The position numbers and the translations under genes are program-made. From NCBI GenBank assembly GCA_013396655.1, contig WBMV01004992.1:248001-312000 (forward strand): a stretch of DNA of 64,000 nt, read 5' to 3'. Positions 10,601 through 23,500 of the stretch are shown here, in pieces. Under the pieces are notes generated by a model. That model saw nothing but the letters and a program-made list of their open reading frames with translations, did no database searches and was not told the DNA's origin. The stretch comes from Campylorhamphus procurvoides (taxonomy: Eukaryota; Chordata; Aves; Passeriformes; Dendrocolaptidae). Positions within the stretch are counted from its first letter, which is position 1, and the number at the start of each line of letters is the position of its first letter.

Positions 10601-13600
10601 TAATTGATTTGCTTTTTAAATTAGTACTGACCATGAACCAGGAAGAGACTGTGTTTTTATGTTTCATTCTTGGCTGCCTCTCAAAAAAGTGAGAAGCAAA
10701 AAAATCTAACACCTTTTCATTAATCATCACTTTTTTATGGTGAGAAGAAAGATTACTATTCAGTACATGGCAATCTCAATTTGGTGTCAGTGATTATAAA
10801 AACAACTATACCCTAGGACCTTGATCTGAAGTCCTGCAAAGCAAAAACCTTTCAATAGTAAGAATGAAGTCTATTTGCTAAACAATACAATCTCATTGGT
10901 CAAGTGCTTTCTGGTTGTACAAAGCTCTTGAGAAATCTGACATCTTTCATTCCTGGAAGTGTTCTCTGGAGCACAGAGTTTATTTGGCTTTGTAATCGGC
11001 AGGTGCTGTAGCAAAAGGCAACTTTTTAAGAATCATTTCACCGTATTTTGTCTTTACTCTTGATGGAGTCACATACTTCAAAAGCAGGCACAACCCTCTA
11101 AGCACTTCAGTCAATCGACTTTGGAGCACAAGCCAGTCACTGCAGTTACAAGCCTCTGTTTCCATTGTCTTTTTATTATGTAACCCAACTTCCAATATCA
11201 TTACGTCCCCAGTCTTCCTGGGATCACTATGCTGCTTCATTGTTCTGGCCTTTTCTGTTTGAAACAGATGTTTAAAAACATTTGAATAAGATATTTTAGT
11301 TTGTGGACTTCTTGTCATCATCCCGCAAATTTACAGCAGTCAGCAATGTAAACATGTACTTGACAAACTCCAGCAGCTTGTAGACTTCAGAGTTCATCCA
11401 CTCACTTCAGCGAGGCAGATGTTTCATTTTAATACTCTTCATACTATAGATTAGGATTATGTTTTTTCTTTCTTTTTCTTTCTTTATTTCTTTCGTTGAA
11501 AAGGGAATAAACCTGACATGCTACTAATGTCATTTCACACTGCGGGCCAGATGGCGAAAAATGCAAAGGCTGCAACTCTGTTTATGTATGGGGAAAAAAG
11601 GAATTTTGTTCCTGAAAGACTTTCAGCTCAATCATTTGTTACTTTAAACTAAACACTAGATGATGAATAAAGTAGGACTATCTGAACTTCAAAAAGGTCC
11701 TTGAGATTAAGTGCTTAACAATGTAATGCATCTGGAGGAAGAATATTACATTATTCCTGCTTGCTGCATTGGAAATATGCTGGGAACGTTTTCACTATAG
11801 CGCTGCCTAAGAGCAGGGTGCTTGAAGACAACATTTGGCAGTCTCTTGGAAATTTTTGGAGATATAAATCATCTTTCCATCACTTTTTTTATTATGGCTA
11901 GTGAAAGACAGTACTCAAGCAGAGGACTGACAGACTATCTGTGCTAAAATATCTTGTTTTCGCTGTCTTTTCAAAGCAACAAAATTGTAAATTTAACAAG
12001 AACTGTGTAAAATGTTTGCACAGCAATTCAGCATTATTACAGGTAACTTCACTTTAGACTCTGAAATGTAGGAAGGGGAATGTTTTTGCTTCTCCCACCC
12101 CAGCAGGTTTCTACTGATTTGCAGATTATCACAGAATTCATTTAAAATTTGTGATTCTGTGTGATTTTTAGAGGAGGACTGAGAAAACTAACTGTAATTT
12201 GATTTGTTTATTTTTAAAGCAAATGTTATAAAGGTCTCAATTAGGGGATCAAACTGTTTTGCTTTTTTTTCCCCCCTCCAGTTCTCTAGTACAATTGTAG
12301 CACATCTTGGATGCTGCAGTCCTGGTGCCTCGTTCTGGTGTTTGTGTGGACAGGGTGGTATTTTCCATGAAATACCATCACTCTTTTAAGAATAGAAGTC
12401 GTTCTCATGCATCACTGGATACTCCAGTTTGCAAAGAAAGCCAACCCTCAGACACTGCTAGGAACAGAAGGGAAGCAAATTCCAGGTGCAGAATCATATT
12501 TAACTTTAAATTCTTGCATTCAGGGCAAAGTATTACAGTTCTTGAGTTATTACTTTTTTTTTTTTAATTATTAAAATAGTGGGGAGTGTTTGTTGTTTGG
12601 GGTTTTGTATGGTCAATTTGTTTTCTTGGTTGGTTAATTCACTCAGTGTTTTGTTTGGGGTTTGTTGTTTGGGTTTTTTTCTAAAGGGAATTTTACTTCC
12701 TCAGCTAGCTTCAATAATTTTCAAAAAAACACGAGAGTGAATTTTGGGCTGAGGAAGAGGAGATATTTTATTCCTCTATTTCGTGAGATTTTTTCGTTAG
12801 TTTGTCTGTGATTGTGTCATCATAGCCTCTGTATGACACCAGCCTGTGTCTGGAAAAAGAAACTGCTTTGTAGCTTTCCTCAAATGAGTTATGTCAGATT
12901 TTTAGAGGAAGGAATTAACTATGTAAAGAAGGGGAACAACCTTTTGAAATTAAAATTGCCTGGATGAACCCAAGAAAAACTCAAATAGAAGAGCATTGAC
13001 CATCCTGTGACCTCACAAAATTGCTTCCTTCACTCTTGGCTGAACACAGTGATGATATATCACAGTATGCATGAGAATCTGCCTAGATGTGTTAGTATAT
13101 TAGGCCCTGTTAAGACTGAAAGGCAAAGATAGGATAGGCACAGGCTGCATCTTTCCCTGGAACATTTGCTGGTGCTCTAAGTGCTACCCACATGAGTATT
13201 CTCCAGCATCCAGGTGGTCAAGAATAAGATGAAAATACATAAGTACCCTTAAAATAAGTTCTCAGCAGTATTTTTGACAGTTCTACTGATTAAAATGGTA
13301 GCCTCAAAGGAAATTAGTATAAGTCTCTGGTTAAGTCAGGTAAAAAAATAATTAAAGATGTAACAGCATCAGGTGCATCTTGATAAGCTGAGATTTCAGT
13401 TTAGAATATTATCACATAATACAATCTATGCCTATAGTGGATATAGCCCTAAAGGTCATGGCAATAATAACAAAACAGTCCTATTACTTAAGAAATCTAT
13501 TCTGTCCAGATGTTAATATCTAAGGGACCATAAGTATAAACTTATTTTAATACCGTTTATATTTTTGCCATTCAAAATGCAGATTGTAATTTTTAAATAT

Positions 13601-13746
13601 GATGATGTAGATCAGGGGTAGACGAGGACTGAAAGCTCTGACTGAACCTCATCAAATGACTGCACTGTTTGAATGTATCTGAATCTAATCCATCCCCACA
13701 CTTTCTTGATTCATGGCCATATCTGCAGTAAAAAAAAAAGGGACTT
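7614..13746. other. Gene-free AT-rich stretch
   Basis: Only short, unrecognised frames are present (116 codons at most, at 7616-7966). The stretch includes a pyrimidine TTTC tract near 11462-11494 and a weak 8-bp inverted repeat (12130-12137 with 12154-12161). I see no exon, RNA gene or clear transposon. Confidence 0.6.
11462..11494. repeat. (TTTC)n pyrimidine tract
   Basis: An imperfect TTTC/TTTCT repeat with a strong strand bias; a simple repeat. Confidence 0.75.
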
Positions 13747-13758
13747 ACTTATCATTTT
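13747..13758 (+). repeat. Left 12-bp target-site duplication of LINE
   Basis: The 12-mer ACTTATCATTTT here is repeated exactly at 14554-14565, immediately after the (GAT)n tail of the retrotransposon. It marks the upstream insertion boundary. Confidence 0.85.
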
Positions 13759-13768
13759 CTTGGAATGA

Positions 13769-13911
13769 TTAGGATGTCCCCCCACTTTCCTCAAAATGGT
13801 CATCCTGCTACACGAGGATCAGCACAGCCAAGTCAGATATGGCAATGCACTCTCTGAGCCCTTTCCAATTACCAATGGTGTGAAACAAGGTTGCGTTCTT
13901 GCACCAACCCT
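13769..13911 (+). pseudogene. Reverse transcriptase fragment (LINE)
   Basis: This open frame runs into the N gap. Read in the frame of the ATG at 13796 and extended upstream to about 13769, it shows 'LGCPPTFLKMV', 'LLHEDQ' and then 'PFPITNGVKQGCVLAPT'. These are conserved blocks of non-LTR retrotransposon reverse transcriptases; the G-V-K-Q-G-C-V-L-(A/S)-P block sits before the catalytic YADD-type motif. The catalytic block itself would fall in the gap and cannot be seen. A stop codon lies just upstream (13766-13768) and the insertion boundary is at 13759. The fragment has no N-terminal endonuclease and cannot be functional. Confidence 0.85.
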
Positions 13912-14278
13912 NNNNNNNNNNNNNNNNNNNNNNNNNNNNNNNNNNNNNNNNNNNNNNNNNNNNNNNNNNNNNNNNNNNNNNNNNNNNNNNNNNNNNNNNN
14001 NNNNNNNNNNNNNNNNNNNNNNNNNNNNNNNNNNNNNNNNNNNNNNNNNNNNNNNNNNNNNNNNNNNNNNNNNNNNNNNNNNNNNNNNNNNNNNNNNNNN
14101 NNNNNNNNNNNNNNNNNNNNNNNNNNNNNNNNNNNNNNNNNNNNNNNNNNNNNNNNNNNNNNNNNNNNNNNNNNNNNNNNNNNNNNNNNNNNNNNNNNNN
14201 NNNNNNNNNNNNNNNNNNNNNNNNNNNNNNNNNNNNNNNNNNNNNNNNNNNNNNNNNNNNNNNNNNNNNNNNNNNNNN
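13912..14278. other. Assembly gap (367 N)
   Basis: A run of N interrupts the retrotransposon. In full-length relatives, the distance from the GVKQGC block to the C-terminal segment seen at 14279 should be well over 367 bp. Either the gap size is an estimate or the copy is internally deleted. Open frames drawn across it are meaningless. Confidence 0.95.
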
Positions 14279-14470
14279 TGGTCCACCCTGGCCTCCAATC
14301 GGGAGAAATGGAGACACACCATCCATAGCGCTGCTGCTTCCTTTGAGAACACACGCAGAATCAGTCTGGAGGAAAAAAGGCAGCGCAGGAAGAACCGTGC
14401 CTCGCCAGTAGTGCCAATGGAGACTTTCCGCTGTGCCTTTTGCAATCAGACATGCCTATCTCAACATTGA
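14279..14470 (+). pseudogene. LINE polyprotein C-terminus with partial zinc finger
   Basis: A 63-codon frame leaves the N gap and stops at 14468-14470. It begins 'WSTLASNREKWRHTIH', contains a basic stretch 'EEKRQRRKNRA' and ends with 'CAFCNQTC'. This layout (W..LA.DR..WR, basic linker, C-x2-C zinc knuckle or finger) matches the C-terminal tail of a non-LTR retrotransposon family I know from several animal groups. The histidine half of the finger is not in this frame. The +1 frame continues the similarity to the (GAT)n tract, where it reads as a run of Asp, so a single-base indel near 14455-14470 probably broke the frame. This is a dead copy. Confidence 0.75.
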
Positions 14471-14526
14471 CCTTTTTATCAAGCATGGGAAGAGCCCTTG
14501 CAACTCTTCATTTGCGAAGCCAAGCC

Positions 14527-14553
14527 ATGATGATGATGATGATGATGATGACG
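14527..14553 (+). repeat. (ATG/GAT)n 3' tail of the LINE
   Basis: An ATG trinucleotide tract, seven perfect GAT units then GAC, ends exactly where the right target duplication begins. It therefore acts as the 3' tail of the retrotransposon and is not an unrelated microsatellite. Such tails are known for RTE-type elements. Confidence 0.85.
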
Positions 14554-14565
14554 ACTTATCATTTT
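14554..14565 (+). repeat. Right 12-bp target-site duplication of LINE
   Basis: A perfect copy of 13747-13758; the bases on either side differ, so the duplication is exactly 12 bp. Confidence 0.85.
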
Positions 14566-17500
14566 AGATATAACTGATCTTTTAAGATGAGTGACTGACC
14601 TCACAAATTTTCTAGCAGTCATAATGTTAGAAATTTCTGAAGAATAAGTTATCATACAAGTTTTCTCCTATTGCAAACTTCCAAATCCTATTATAGACTC
14701 TAACATTGTTATAGTCTTCAGTCTACACTTAAACTCCAGTCTACTTCCAAACAAGACTCAAGTATGTGCTGAACTGTGGCTAAAATTTTTGAGATATCTG
14801 AAATACATTCTGGAATAAATCTACTGTCAGTCTTCTTTTGGTCTTTTCATTAAGTCTATCAAAACCACTAACAATAACTATGGAGGTATTTTGATGCATA
14901 GACACTCCCTTACAGAAACAATACTCTGCAGTGTCACTAGGATAGTCTTACAAAATCTTCCTGTGTTAATTAAAAGATGATGGGCAGAAGGGGATAATAG
15001 GTTGTTTCTCAAATTCTAATGAATTTTATCATCATAATGATGATTACCAAATGTCTATATTTGCAAAAGAACAGCAGTTCATAAATATCAAATTTGTGCT
15101 ATTATTGCATTCAGAATATGCCAGTTTTTACCAATATGGGATTCTGGTAATTATCACTAAAGCCATTAATTAAAATTAAGAAGTAACTAAATAAGGAATA
15201 GGAATGCCACTTATTTCTTAACATCCAAAGAGCAGAAATATCTACCTATTATCCTTTTCAGGCATCTGACACTGTGACAATGGAATAGAAGGTTGTCACA
15301 GCATAATAGTCCCCAGCTGCTGGGTGGATGTGAGCTGAAACTGAGGCATTTATCAAAAGCAGACACCAGAGGAAGCTGGAAGACATTCATCCTGGGACAA
15401 GGCTCTGTTAAATCAATGGTATTTCTGTTCCAGCGAGTGACTGGTGAGTATGGTCAATATGATGGGCGTCAGTGTGGCACAACAGTGCTGCTCACTAGAC
15501 CTCAGGGGGCTGTGTGGTGATTCCCTGGGGAAAGCAGGTGCCCACCCCTGCTCAAACAGAGCAGAGTTTTTTTGAGGGCTTTGTGAGGTGTCACACACTG
15601 TCACCCTGCCAATACCCTCTGCGTCACGGGGCACTTGGAAGACTGTGCATAGCAGGGCCAACACCTCTGGGCATGAATGGCCTGAGGGGTGAGGCTGACC
15701 TGCCACCACACATGGCTAGCTTCTCCATTATGGCATTGGTAAAAACAGATGAGAGAGCGCAAAGCAACCAGGAGGAGGTCTGACACGGACGGGCATGAGG
15801 AAGGGAGACGATCAGAGAACAGTGGAGGCTTGGGGAGGAAAAAGGGACTGTGCTTTCAGTTGCCACAGTGAACCTCTGGTGGATCTGGAGCCAGGCAGAA
15901 GAGCCAGAGGCTTCGCAAGGAATCCATGCAGCCAGGCAGGTGGTTAGTGCACACCTCCACGAATACCTCCATCAAAACCCCATGGAGCACTCACTGTGAG
16001 TCAAATGATGTCTGAGGTATGGGAAGTGGTGTTGCTGGAAGGGACTACAGTCATACTCATCAAGACATTAGTACTTGCTTGCAAGCTCATCTGCACTGGA
16101 CACTAAAGATTTTGAAACAGACCTAATCTGCCAAGGCAGTGAAGGAGGAAGTGAAAAGGGTACATTTCTTTTTAGGCAAATACCAGTTACCTCTGTTTCA
16201 TAATGGGCTTTCTGCTCTCCTGGCATTCTATTATACATCTTCAGCCTCACTCACTGCCCCCTCCTGTGTAAAATTTACACAAGCATTGAAAGATTGTGGA
16301 ATACCCAAGGAAATCATTTTTCAGTCGATTGAGTTCTTAATGGAAAAACCTCCCTGAATGCTATCTTACAAATTAGAAGATCCCCTGCTTTCTAAATAGT
16401 TCAATTGAAATCAGCTTTTGTATTTATCCTTCAGGTCATTCAGGCTCAAATGTTGTTAGCTCTGAGTCAAAAAGTCAGATTTTTAAAGGGAAAATGTCAA
16501 GTCCTTTTAGGCTTCAACTGACCTTTTAAACCAGATTAGGGATTTGAAGCATTACACATGGATTTCTACATTTTATATCACAGTATTTAACAAATGATCA
16601 AATACAACTCCCAAGAATACTATTTTTACAAGCTTGACATTTCAGGCCTTAAAGGATGTTGCTGGTCTTTCTTTTACATAAAATTGCCCTGGAGAAAATC
16701 AGCCTGTTTTCAGTTCTTTCATTTCTCTTTCATAAGAAGGGAAGTTCTCTGCATTTTCTTTCATTCTGTTGTTCTCTCTCTGGCATTGCAAGGAGCAAAA
16801 TATCATGATGAAATCTTTGAGATATGCTTAAAGTGATTGCTACAATAAATTCACTCTGTGTGTGTCACATATGGTTAGAGCACAACTCAGGCAGTTATAG
16901 ATGCCAACAGGGCCCTAGGAGTAGATCTGACCTTACTTTCGTGCCTGGACTGTCAGATAATGCCACTAAAAGTACACTAAATCTTCCTAGGCGGAAATAA
17001 TAGAAATCCTCACTTGGTTCCAAGTTCTTCCCTCAGACAGGTAGGACAAGGGAAATGGATGGTAGAATGGAATCATGGATGTGTGAGAGAACATTCATGA
17101 GCTGAAGCAGCAAACTCGGTTCAGTGCCCAGAGCTTGCAGACGTGGTGAGAACAAGAGATGGAGTCCCATTCTCAGCCACTGTGGACTGTAATATGTCTC
17201 TGTCAGTCTTACATCCCATGAACTGTTCATTTGGTTTTGCTAGATGTTGATACCTACAGAGAAGATGGAGATTAGGTAAATTTCCTTCTTATGAACTGTC
17301 AAGGAAGGGACATTCTGTTTCAGGGATATCACACCAGAGGGATCAGCTCTGCCTTGCTGGCCATTCAAACCTTCTCTTGGCTTCTGAGGATGGCCTATTA
17401 AGTTAATTAATAATTATGACGCAGGAGTTTGTAGCTGGACCATTCTGATGATCATATTTGGAGAGAGATCAGAGGATGTTTTTAAATGGACCAACTAGGC

Positions 17501-20500
17501 ATGACGTAGCAACAGGGTTCAGATTTAAATGGCTCTGCATTAAATCACCAGACAGATCCACCAGCTCCTTCTATGTCTGCAGTGGCAACATGGTTTGTCA
17601 TTTGGGCATGTGGGATTATTTTTCTGTACAAAGATCTGCAGGTCCCCTGACAAGTTTTCCTGGTAGTTCCAAAGTCGTCTCTGAAGTCAGAATTATTATG
17701 GAATGTAGAGGACATCTCAAGGCTTTTCAGATAGTCCCATTTTTGTTGAAGGTCTCTCCCCAGTGACTTGATTCCAATGCAGACAAACACAATGCAACAT
17801 CCTGCTGCACACTGCAGTACAAAGAGGTTAAAGCACTAGAGTTTGTTACCAGTTGAACATTGCCTATAATGATAAGCAAAATGTGTTAAAAGGGTAAATG
17901 TGTAGAAAAAGAGCAAGACTGCCTTCAAGTTGCAGCCCGGTGTTGGTAGCATTTAACACAAATAGTATGGTATTTTATTTGCCTAGTAGGCAGTTAATGT
18001 GCACACCACAGTACTCTGTATGTGGTTAAATAGAGGCTTTCAATATCTACCCATTTTAAGTAAGCACAAAGCTTGCCTTCTGAAACAATTCTAAAGTTTC
18101 AATTGCACAAGTTATTGTTGCTGGAAGAGACTGAAGAGGCAAGTCTTGTTATAGCCAGTAATGGTGCTGACTTTGTGTCTCTTCTGGTATTTGCTAGCTA
18201 TAAACACCATACAAGTGTGTACCTCTATACGCTTTGATACTTTCTGTGTTATGACACTAGTATTGTCATTATAGGATCAGAATAACTCACTTTTCCCAGG
18301 TCTTACATGTGAAGGGAAAAATATAAAAGAAGCAATCAGCACCTTTGTCCCTGAGATACAAAATTGTTGCAGCCTGAAGCTAACATACCATAATTGGTTA
18401 GAGCAATTGTTTACAGTCTGTAATGTAAGTTTTCCTGGTGATTTCACTATTTTCAGCTCTTCTTCTGATTGGTTTAGAATTCTAAGCTATTCAAAATAAT
18501 ATTTATAACACAGAAAAAAGCGCATTTGTTGTTTATAGCCAGATGTAGAAAGTCATGACAACACCTAATGAGAAAATCACCAGACATCTGACAGATGCCA
18601 TCTTTGTGATGCTATTGTTTTTCCTAAAATAAAATAAGCAGCTATGCAGCTGTTTTAAAGTATTTGTCAGACCTTATCAAAATCATTTACCTATCACCAT
18701 ATATTTGTTTCTTGTAATGGAAAATACCTGTAGTATGACAAGAAGATGAGGTTAATCTGAAGCAAATCAACATGATAGTTTTCCATTATTGGAACTCAAA
18801 CAGGCTTGTCAACAAGGGATGGCACAGAATAACAATACTGCTGCTGCTGTAATACAGACATGCATTCACAGAACAAAGAGTATTCTGAGATATGTTTTTC
18901 TTCTAATTTGGCAGCATATCATGAAAACTAGGCTATTCTGTAAAAGCCCAGGAAGGCAAGCCCTTTTGAAATAGCATGTTCTCCTTGAAGCTTGTGCTTT
19001 GCTCAAGTTTGTCTCCTTTTCTACCACCAAAGGATTCTTCATTGCTGTAGTCACTACTTAGAAAGACAGAATTAAAAAAAGCTTGCCAGAAATATTTGGA
19101 TTCATCCTGTGTTCCAGTGTTAGTGGGGATTATTTGGTTTCTGATACAAAAGTTGTGTCTACTTAATTTGTAAATTTTATAGGACAGTTCTTCTGGTCCT
19201 CTGTTTTTACTTTGCAAGCACTTTTACATGGAGCCTGTTGGATGGACCCTCCATCTCACTACAGGCAGTTTTGTTTATGCCAGTAAGTTCTGTGCATCAA
19301 CAGATGTTTGTCTAAGTTGTAATGGAATTTTTGCAAGAAAAAGCTCCCAGAAAAATGGGATGTTGCCTACCTGGCTCCCAGTCAGAGTGTTCAGGACTTC
19401 CCTTCTCTATTAACTTGATGTGACACAGAAACAACTCCATAAAACTGAAATGGCTAGTTGCTACTGGTAATTTAAGGGTTATAGCATCACACTTTTTCTC
19501 CAATTTGGGGAACATCCTGTCACAACAGAGCTCTATAGTAGGTGACATAAATCTATGAATTTTGCAAAACCTTAGTGGTATCATATTTCTAGAGTGAGCA
19601 AGTAGGAACAGTCAATTCAAAACTCGAAGTCTGGGGTGGAGAAGAAATTTTGATAATGTTAAAACCCCTACATCAAAAGCATACTGAGTGCCATGTTCTG
19701 CATTCATCCTGCCCTTTGTTTGGGAACAGACCACGGGAATAACAACTGGGTCTTAGTGGGCCTAGTAAATGGTTAGGACTTTGAGATCACTAAGAGAGAA
19801 AGAGGTAGGGTACCTATAAAATTAGAATGATTTCATTTTCTAATGCAGAGGATCTTCCTAGGGTCTTATATCACCAGAAAGGCAGATGCCATCTTTTCAG
19901 AAGCACATGGTTGCCTCACTCCCATTTATCCTCTGCCTTTCAGACTAAATTAGCCAGAATAGGAAGATCTGGCAACTGTTCTCTGGGGTTCAGGTTGGCT
20001 TACCTCCATACAGACTCAGTTTTCACATCTCTCTGCATGTGCTCTCTCCCTTCAAATTCACTCTGTTTTTCTGATCTCCCACTTTTTCTCTGCCTCATGC
20101 TAAAACAGCCTATGTCCTTCTCTCAAACTCCTGCTCCAGCCACAGTAAGCACTCAGGCCACTCTAGTTAGCAACTCAGTGCTTTGCTTCTGTGTCTGAGA
20201 TGTGTGCTGAGCTTCCCCCACCATCCATGGGTTTGGACATAAAACCTTTTTTGCCTGAGAATACTTTCCCTTACCCTTTGCTTCCAGGCAAAATAACTTT
20301 TTTGCTATTACTTTACATTTATATTGGGTCTATCTCCTCAGAGCTCCCCAAAGCACTTGACATACTCTATGCAGGAATCAGTGGAGGGTGACTGCGTTGG
20401 GGCTCTCTTGTTATTTCTGTATTCTTAGTTACAGCCCTGTGTGTCATGGAAACTGACTTGGTGACTGACAAGGTTAATTCTGCTTTGCCTAATTCATTCC

Positions 20501-23500
20501 AGTAGAAAAGCCATGAAAAAGTACAGTTTAAGTGCATAGCATTTTAGAGGGAATTTCAAGCACCCTTTCTACACTGTTTTAATCTTGTTCTAAGGGAATA
20601 TATGAGAAGCATAGTTGCTATGAAAGGGTATTTACATAATTTACATTACTCCAGAGCACTTCATTATAATACCTAGAAAGAGTGTATAGAACAAGTGTTT
20701 TGGAGCTGACTAGGCATCAGAACCATCCTTATCCCACAATGCAAATCAGTCCTTTCAACAGTCAAGAAGACTAGGGTTTGAGTGTTGTTCATCAGAAAGT
20801 GAGAAAGGATATATGATTTTACCTTTCCAAGTACATGACTCTTTCTATTATATTTCAGCCTTTCATTAAAAAAAAAAAACAAACCAAAACAACCTACCAA
20901 CAAGGTATGCAAAATAAGATTCTGTTAGCATTGCTTAATCGAAAAAACACATATCGGTATAACTGTTATCTTACAAGAACAAAATATAGTCACATGTTTG
21001 AAGGTTTTACAACCTTACAACAACAGTGGTTCCCATGCTTATATTAGAACAAAGGAGAAAGTATGATCATATCTAATCTTCAGAGATCAATACTTCACAG
21101 CAGTCAAGGAACAGAGAAATATGACCATCAGTTCCACGAGCCAAATCCTTAATGCAATGTGGCACAGTAACTTTTATTTTGAAGGTAACTTTTGGAAGGG
21201 TAGAACACAACTGATAGTAGTGAGATTCCACGTGGAAAGTAATGACAGAGCAGTCACAGGCTATGAAGGGTGAATGTTTGCACTGACTCTGTGCTTCCAG
21301 TGGACTGACCCACTGACTTCCAAATTACTTAATTAAAGGACTTGAGTTTTATCAATGCACTACCTTTTCCTTACTGATCCCTATAATACAGCACATTAGG
21401 ACACCCACCCTAATTTGAGGACTTGCAAATGTACAGCAGACACTAGTGGGTACCTGTTTAGCAGAGTCCCTGCTGCTGTCCTCAAGCTCCCCACTACCAG
21501 GTTAGCATGTGAGACATCTTCTTCACGGGGGATGACAGAACAGGTTTAGATGGAAAATACAAGCCCTGCAACTGACAGCAGAAGCAACACTGCTTACAGT
21601 CTGGGAATTAAAGCAATTTTTCTTTCATCTGTTCAAAATGCAGTGAATAGGAACTGAGATATTCTCCAGAGGTATGGGGTTTAGGAAAGCCCCACTCCCA
21701 GCATGAGCATTTTAGTCAAAGGTTCTCGTCTTCCAAAATACCTCTATTTGGTGTCTTGCTGAATCCATGAACACATCCAAATTCTTCTTAGCTGGAGCTG
21801 CTGGAAAACAAGTTCTACATTTACACTGAGTGTCATGGGCTTATTGACTGCTGTGGTCTCAGCAATGCAGAAGATAGTTTGACAAATCTTGTGCACAGGT
21901 CTCTGGACTTATGGATGTTAGTATCTCCTGATAATGGTTCTATTACCCGCACTGCAGAGCACCCATACGACAGAAATTAGGCTGGGCAAGAAATCATGCA
22001 GTTCAATGCATCATACTCTACTATAAAAGGCCATTCCATGAGATGCATTGCATGGTAGTGATATTTTGTGGAAGGTAACCAAAAATGGCCTAACAGTTTC
22101 TACCTACAGTTATGCTCTGTTGAACTAATTGCTGCTGCTGAAGACTGCAAGTTCACTAAGCTCTGCACCTCAGATGCCTGAGAAATCCAAGAGGTAATCA
22201 AGAATGACTTTGACAGGAAAAATTATGAAGTATTCTTCACTGTGGCTAAAAATCTTTTCATCAGCATGCACCTGAAATCCCTTTTTAAAAGTCTTATTCC
22301 CTGTACAACCAGGAATGAAGGCTGTTGTGCTACCTAAAGCAGACCCCTGCCCATCTGTCATGGCCTTCTGACAGTGTCCCTCTTGTACTTGTCTAGAGGA
22401 AAAAAATAATTCTTACTCTATCCCAAAACATATCATCATAAAAAAGGGTATTACTGTTTCTAGCTAGCAAAATCACTAGAAAGAAATTAATGAAAGATCT
22501 GTTATGTAATCTCATGATTGGGTCTGTATTTGTAAAGGGATTATTAGACAACTGTTCCACATTTGATATGGACTAGAATACAGTTTATCCAATGGTGTTG
22601 CATGCTCCAGTATTCTGTCAATAATCTGTCAGGGACAGATAAATTTTGATGAGTTTATTTTTCTGAATCTGAGTTTCTTTCTGACTAACATATCCCTTGT
22701 TGATAAAGCACTTTAAAAACAAAAACATTAAAAAATCCAAATGTTTGTTAAGAGTACAGTGAATCTCTTCTTCTATGTCATCCTATCCAGTGTTTGCAGG
22801 ATGGAGACAAAAAAGGTTTGTGCCATCATGGCATGGGCAGATCTCTAAGTATTTACAAGTATGTTGATTTTGATTTCACTAAGGTTCCTCAAGCAATGTA
22901 GCAAAGATTTTTCAAAAGCCGTACTTCACTATTCTTAAAACAACAAAATTGAGTGGATAAATGAATTCATGCCTGCCTTTAACCAGTTTAAAGAGCTTTC
23001 ATTCTCTTTCTGTGTCTAGATTGAACAAAAGACTTCTTGTAAAGATGAATACATAGAATTAGAGAACTGGACCTGACCTTTTGCAACACAAGAATCCCAA
23101 AATGAACACTGTTTGTTCACATTCAATTCCCACACAGAAAAGTGAAGTATGAAAATAGCAAGGAACTTCAGGCACCAAGGAGGCCTTCAGGCAATGACAT
23201 AGTCATTTGGAAGGTGAACAATGTCTGATTCAGGTTTTCATAAGGCTTAAGAACCTCAAAAACCTCCAAAAAGCCTTGATCTAATATCAAATTCAAGGAT
23301 CCTTTCTCTTCTCTAGGTTCAGTCTCACAGTAATTGTAACCCTGATTCAAGAACTCTAGTTCCAGTGCTCTATTCTGTGGGTACCAATATTTTCACCAAG
23401 AAAACCCCTTTCAACAGCTTGTAATTATCTTACCATCCTCTCATTTTGCCACTGTCTCCATGTTCTGTAAAGTACTGTCCAGTATTAAGGCTAGATCATG

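Larger units (their letters stand above)
13759..14553 (+). mobile_element. 5'-truncated RTE-like non-LTR retrotransposon
   Basis: This LINE insertion is bounded on both sides by a perfect 12-bp duplication. From left to right it holds a piece of a reverse-transcriptase domain (about 13769-13911), a 367-bp N gap, the C-terminus of the same polyprotein (14279-14470) and a (GAT)7 GACGAC-type tail (14529-14555, shared with the duplication start). It is not CR1: the 3' end is a trinucleotide repeat, not the CR1 octamer, and the protein motifs differ. A trinucleotide 3' tail and the 'GVKQGCVLAPT' motif suggest the RTE clade or a relative. The copy starts inside the RT domain, so it was dead on arrival. 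Confidence 0.85.

Noticed and set aside
12128..12161. Inverted pair cacagaat/attctgtg
   Set aside because: Only 8 bp with a 16-bp spacer; expected by chance at this scale.
13796..14470. Single 224-codon ORF spanning the N gap
   Set aside because: The frame continuity depends on an estimated gap length. I treat the two sides as separate fragments of one LINE.
16029..16062. 'gttgctggaagggact' resembling the CR1 'ttggaaggga' block
   Set aside because: No octamer tail or flanking CR1 sequence.
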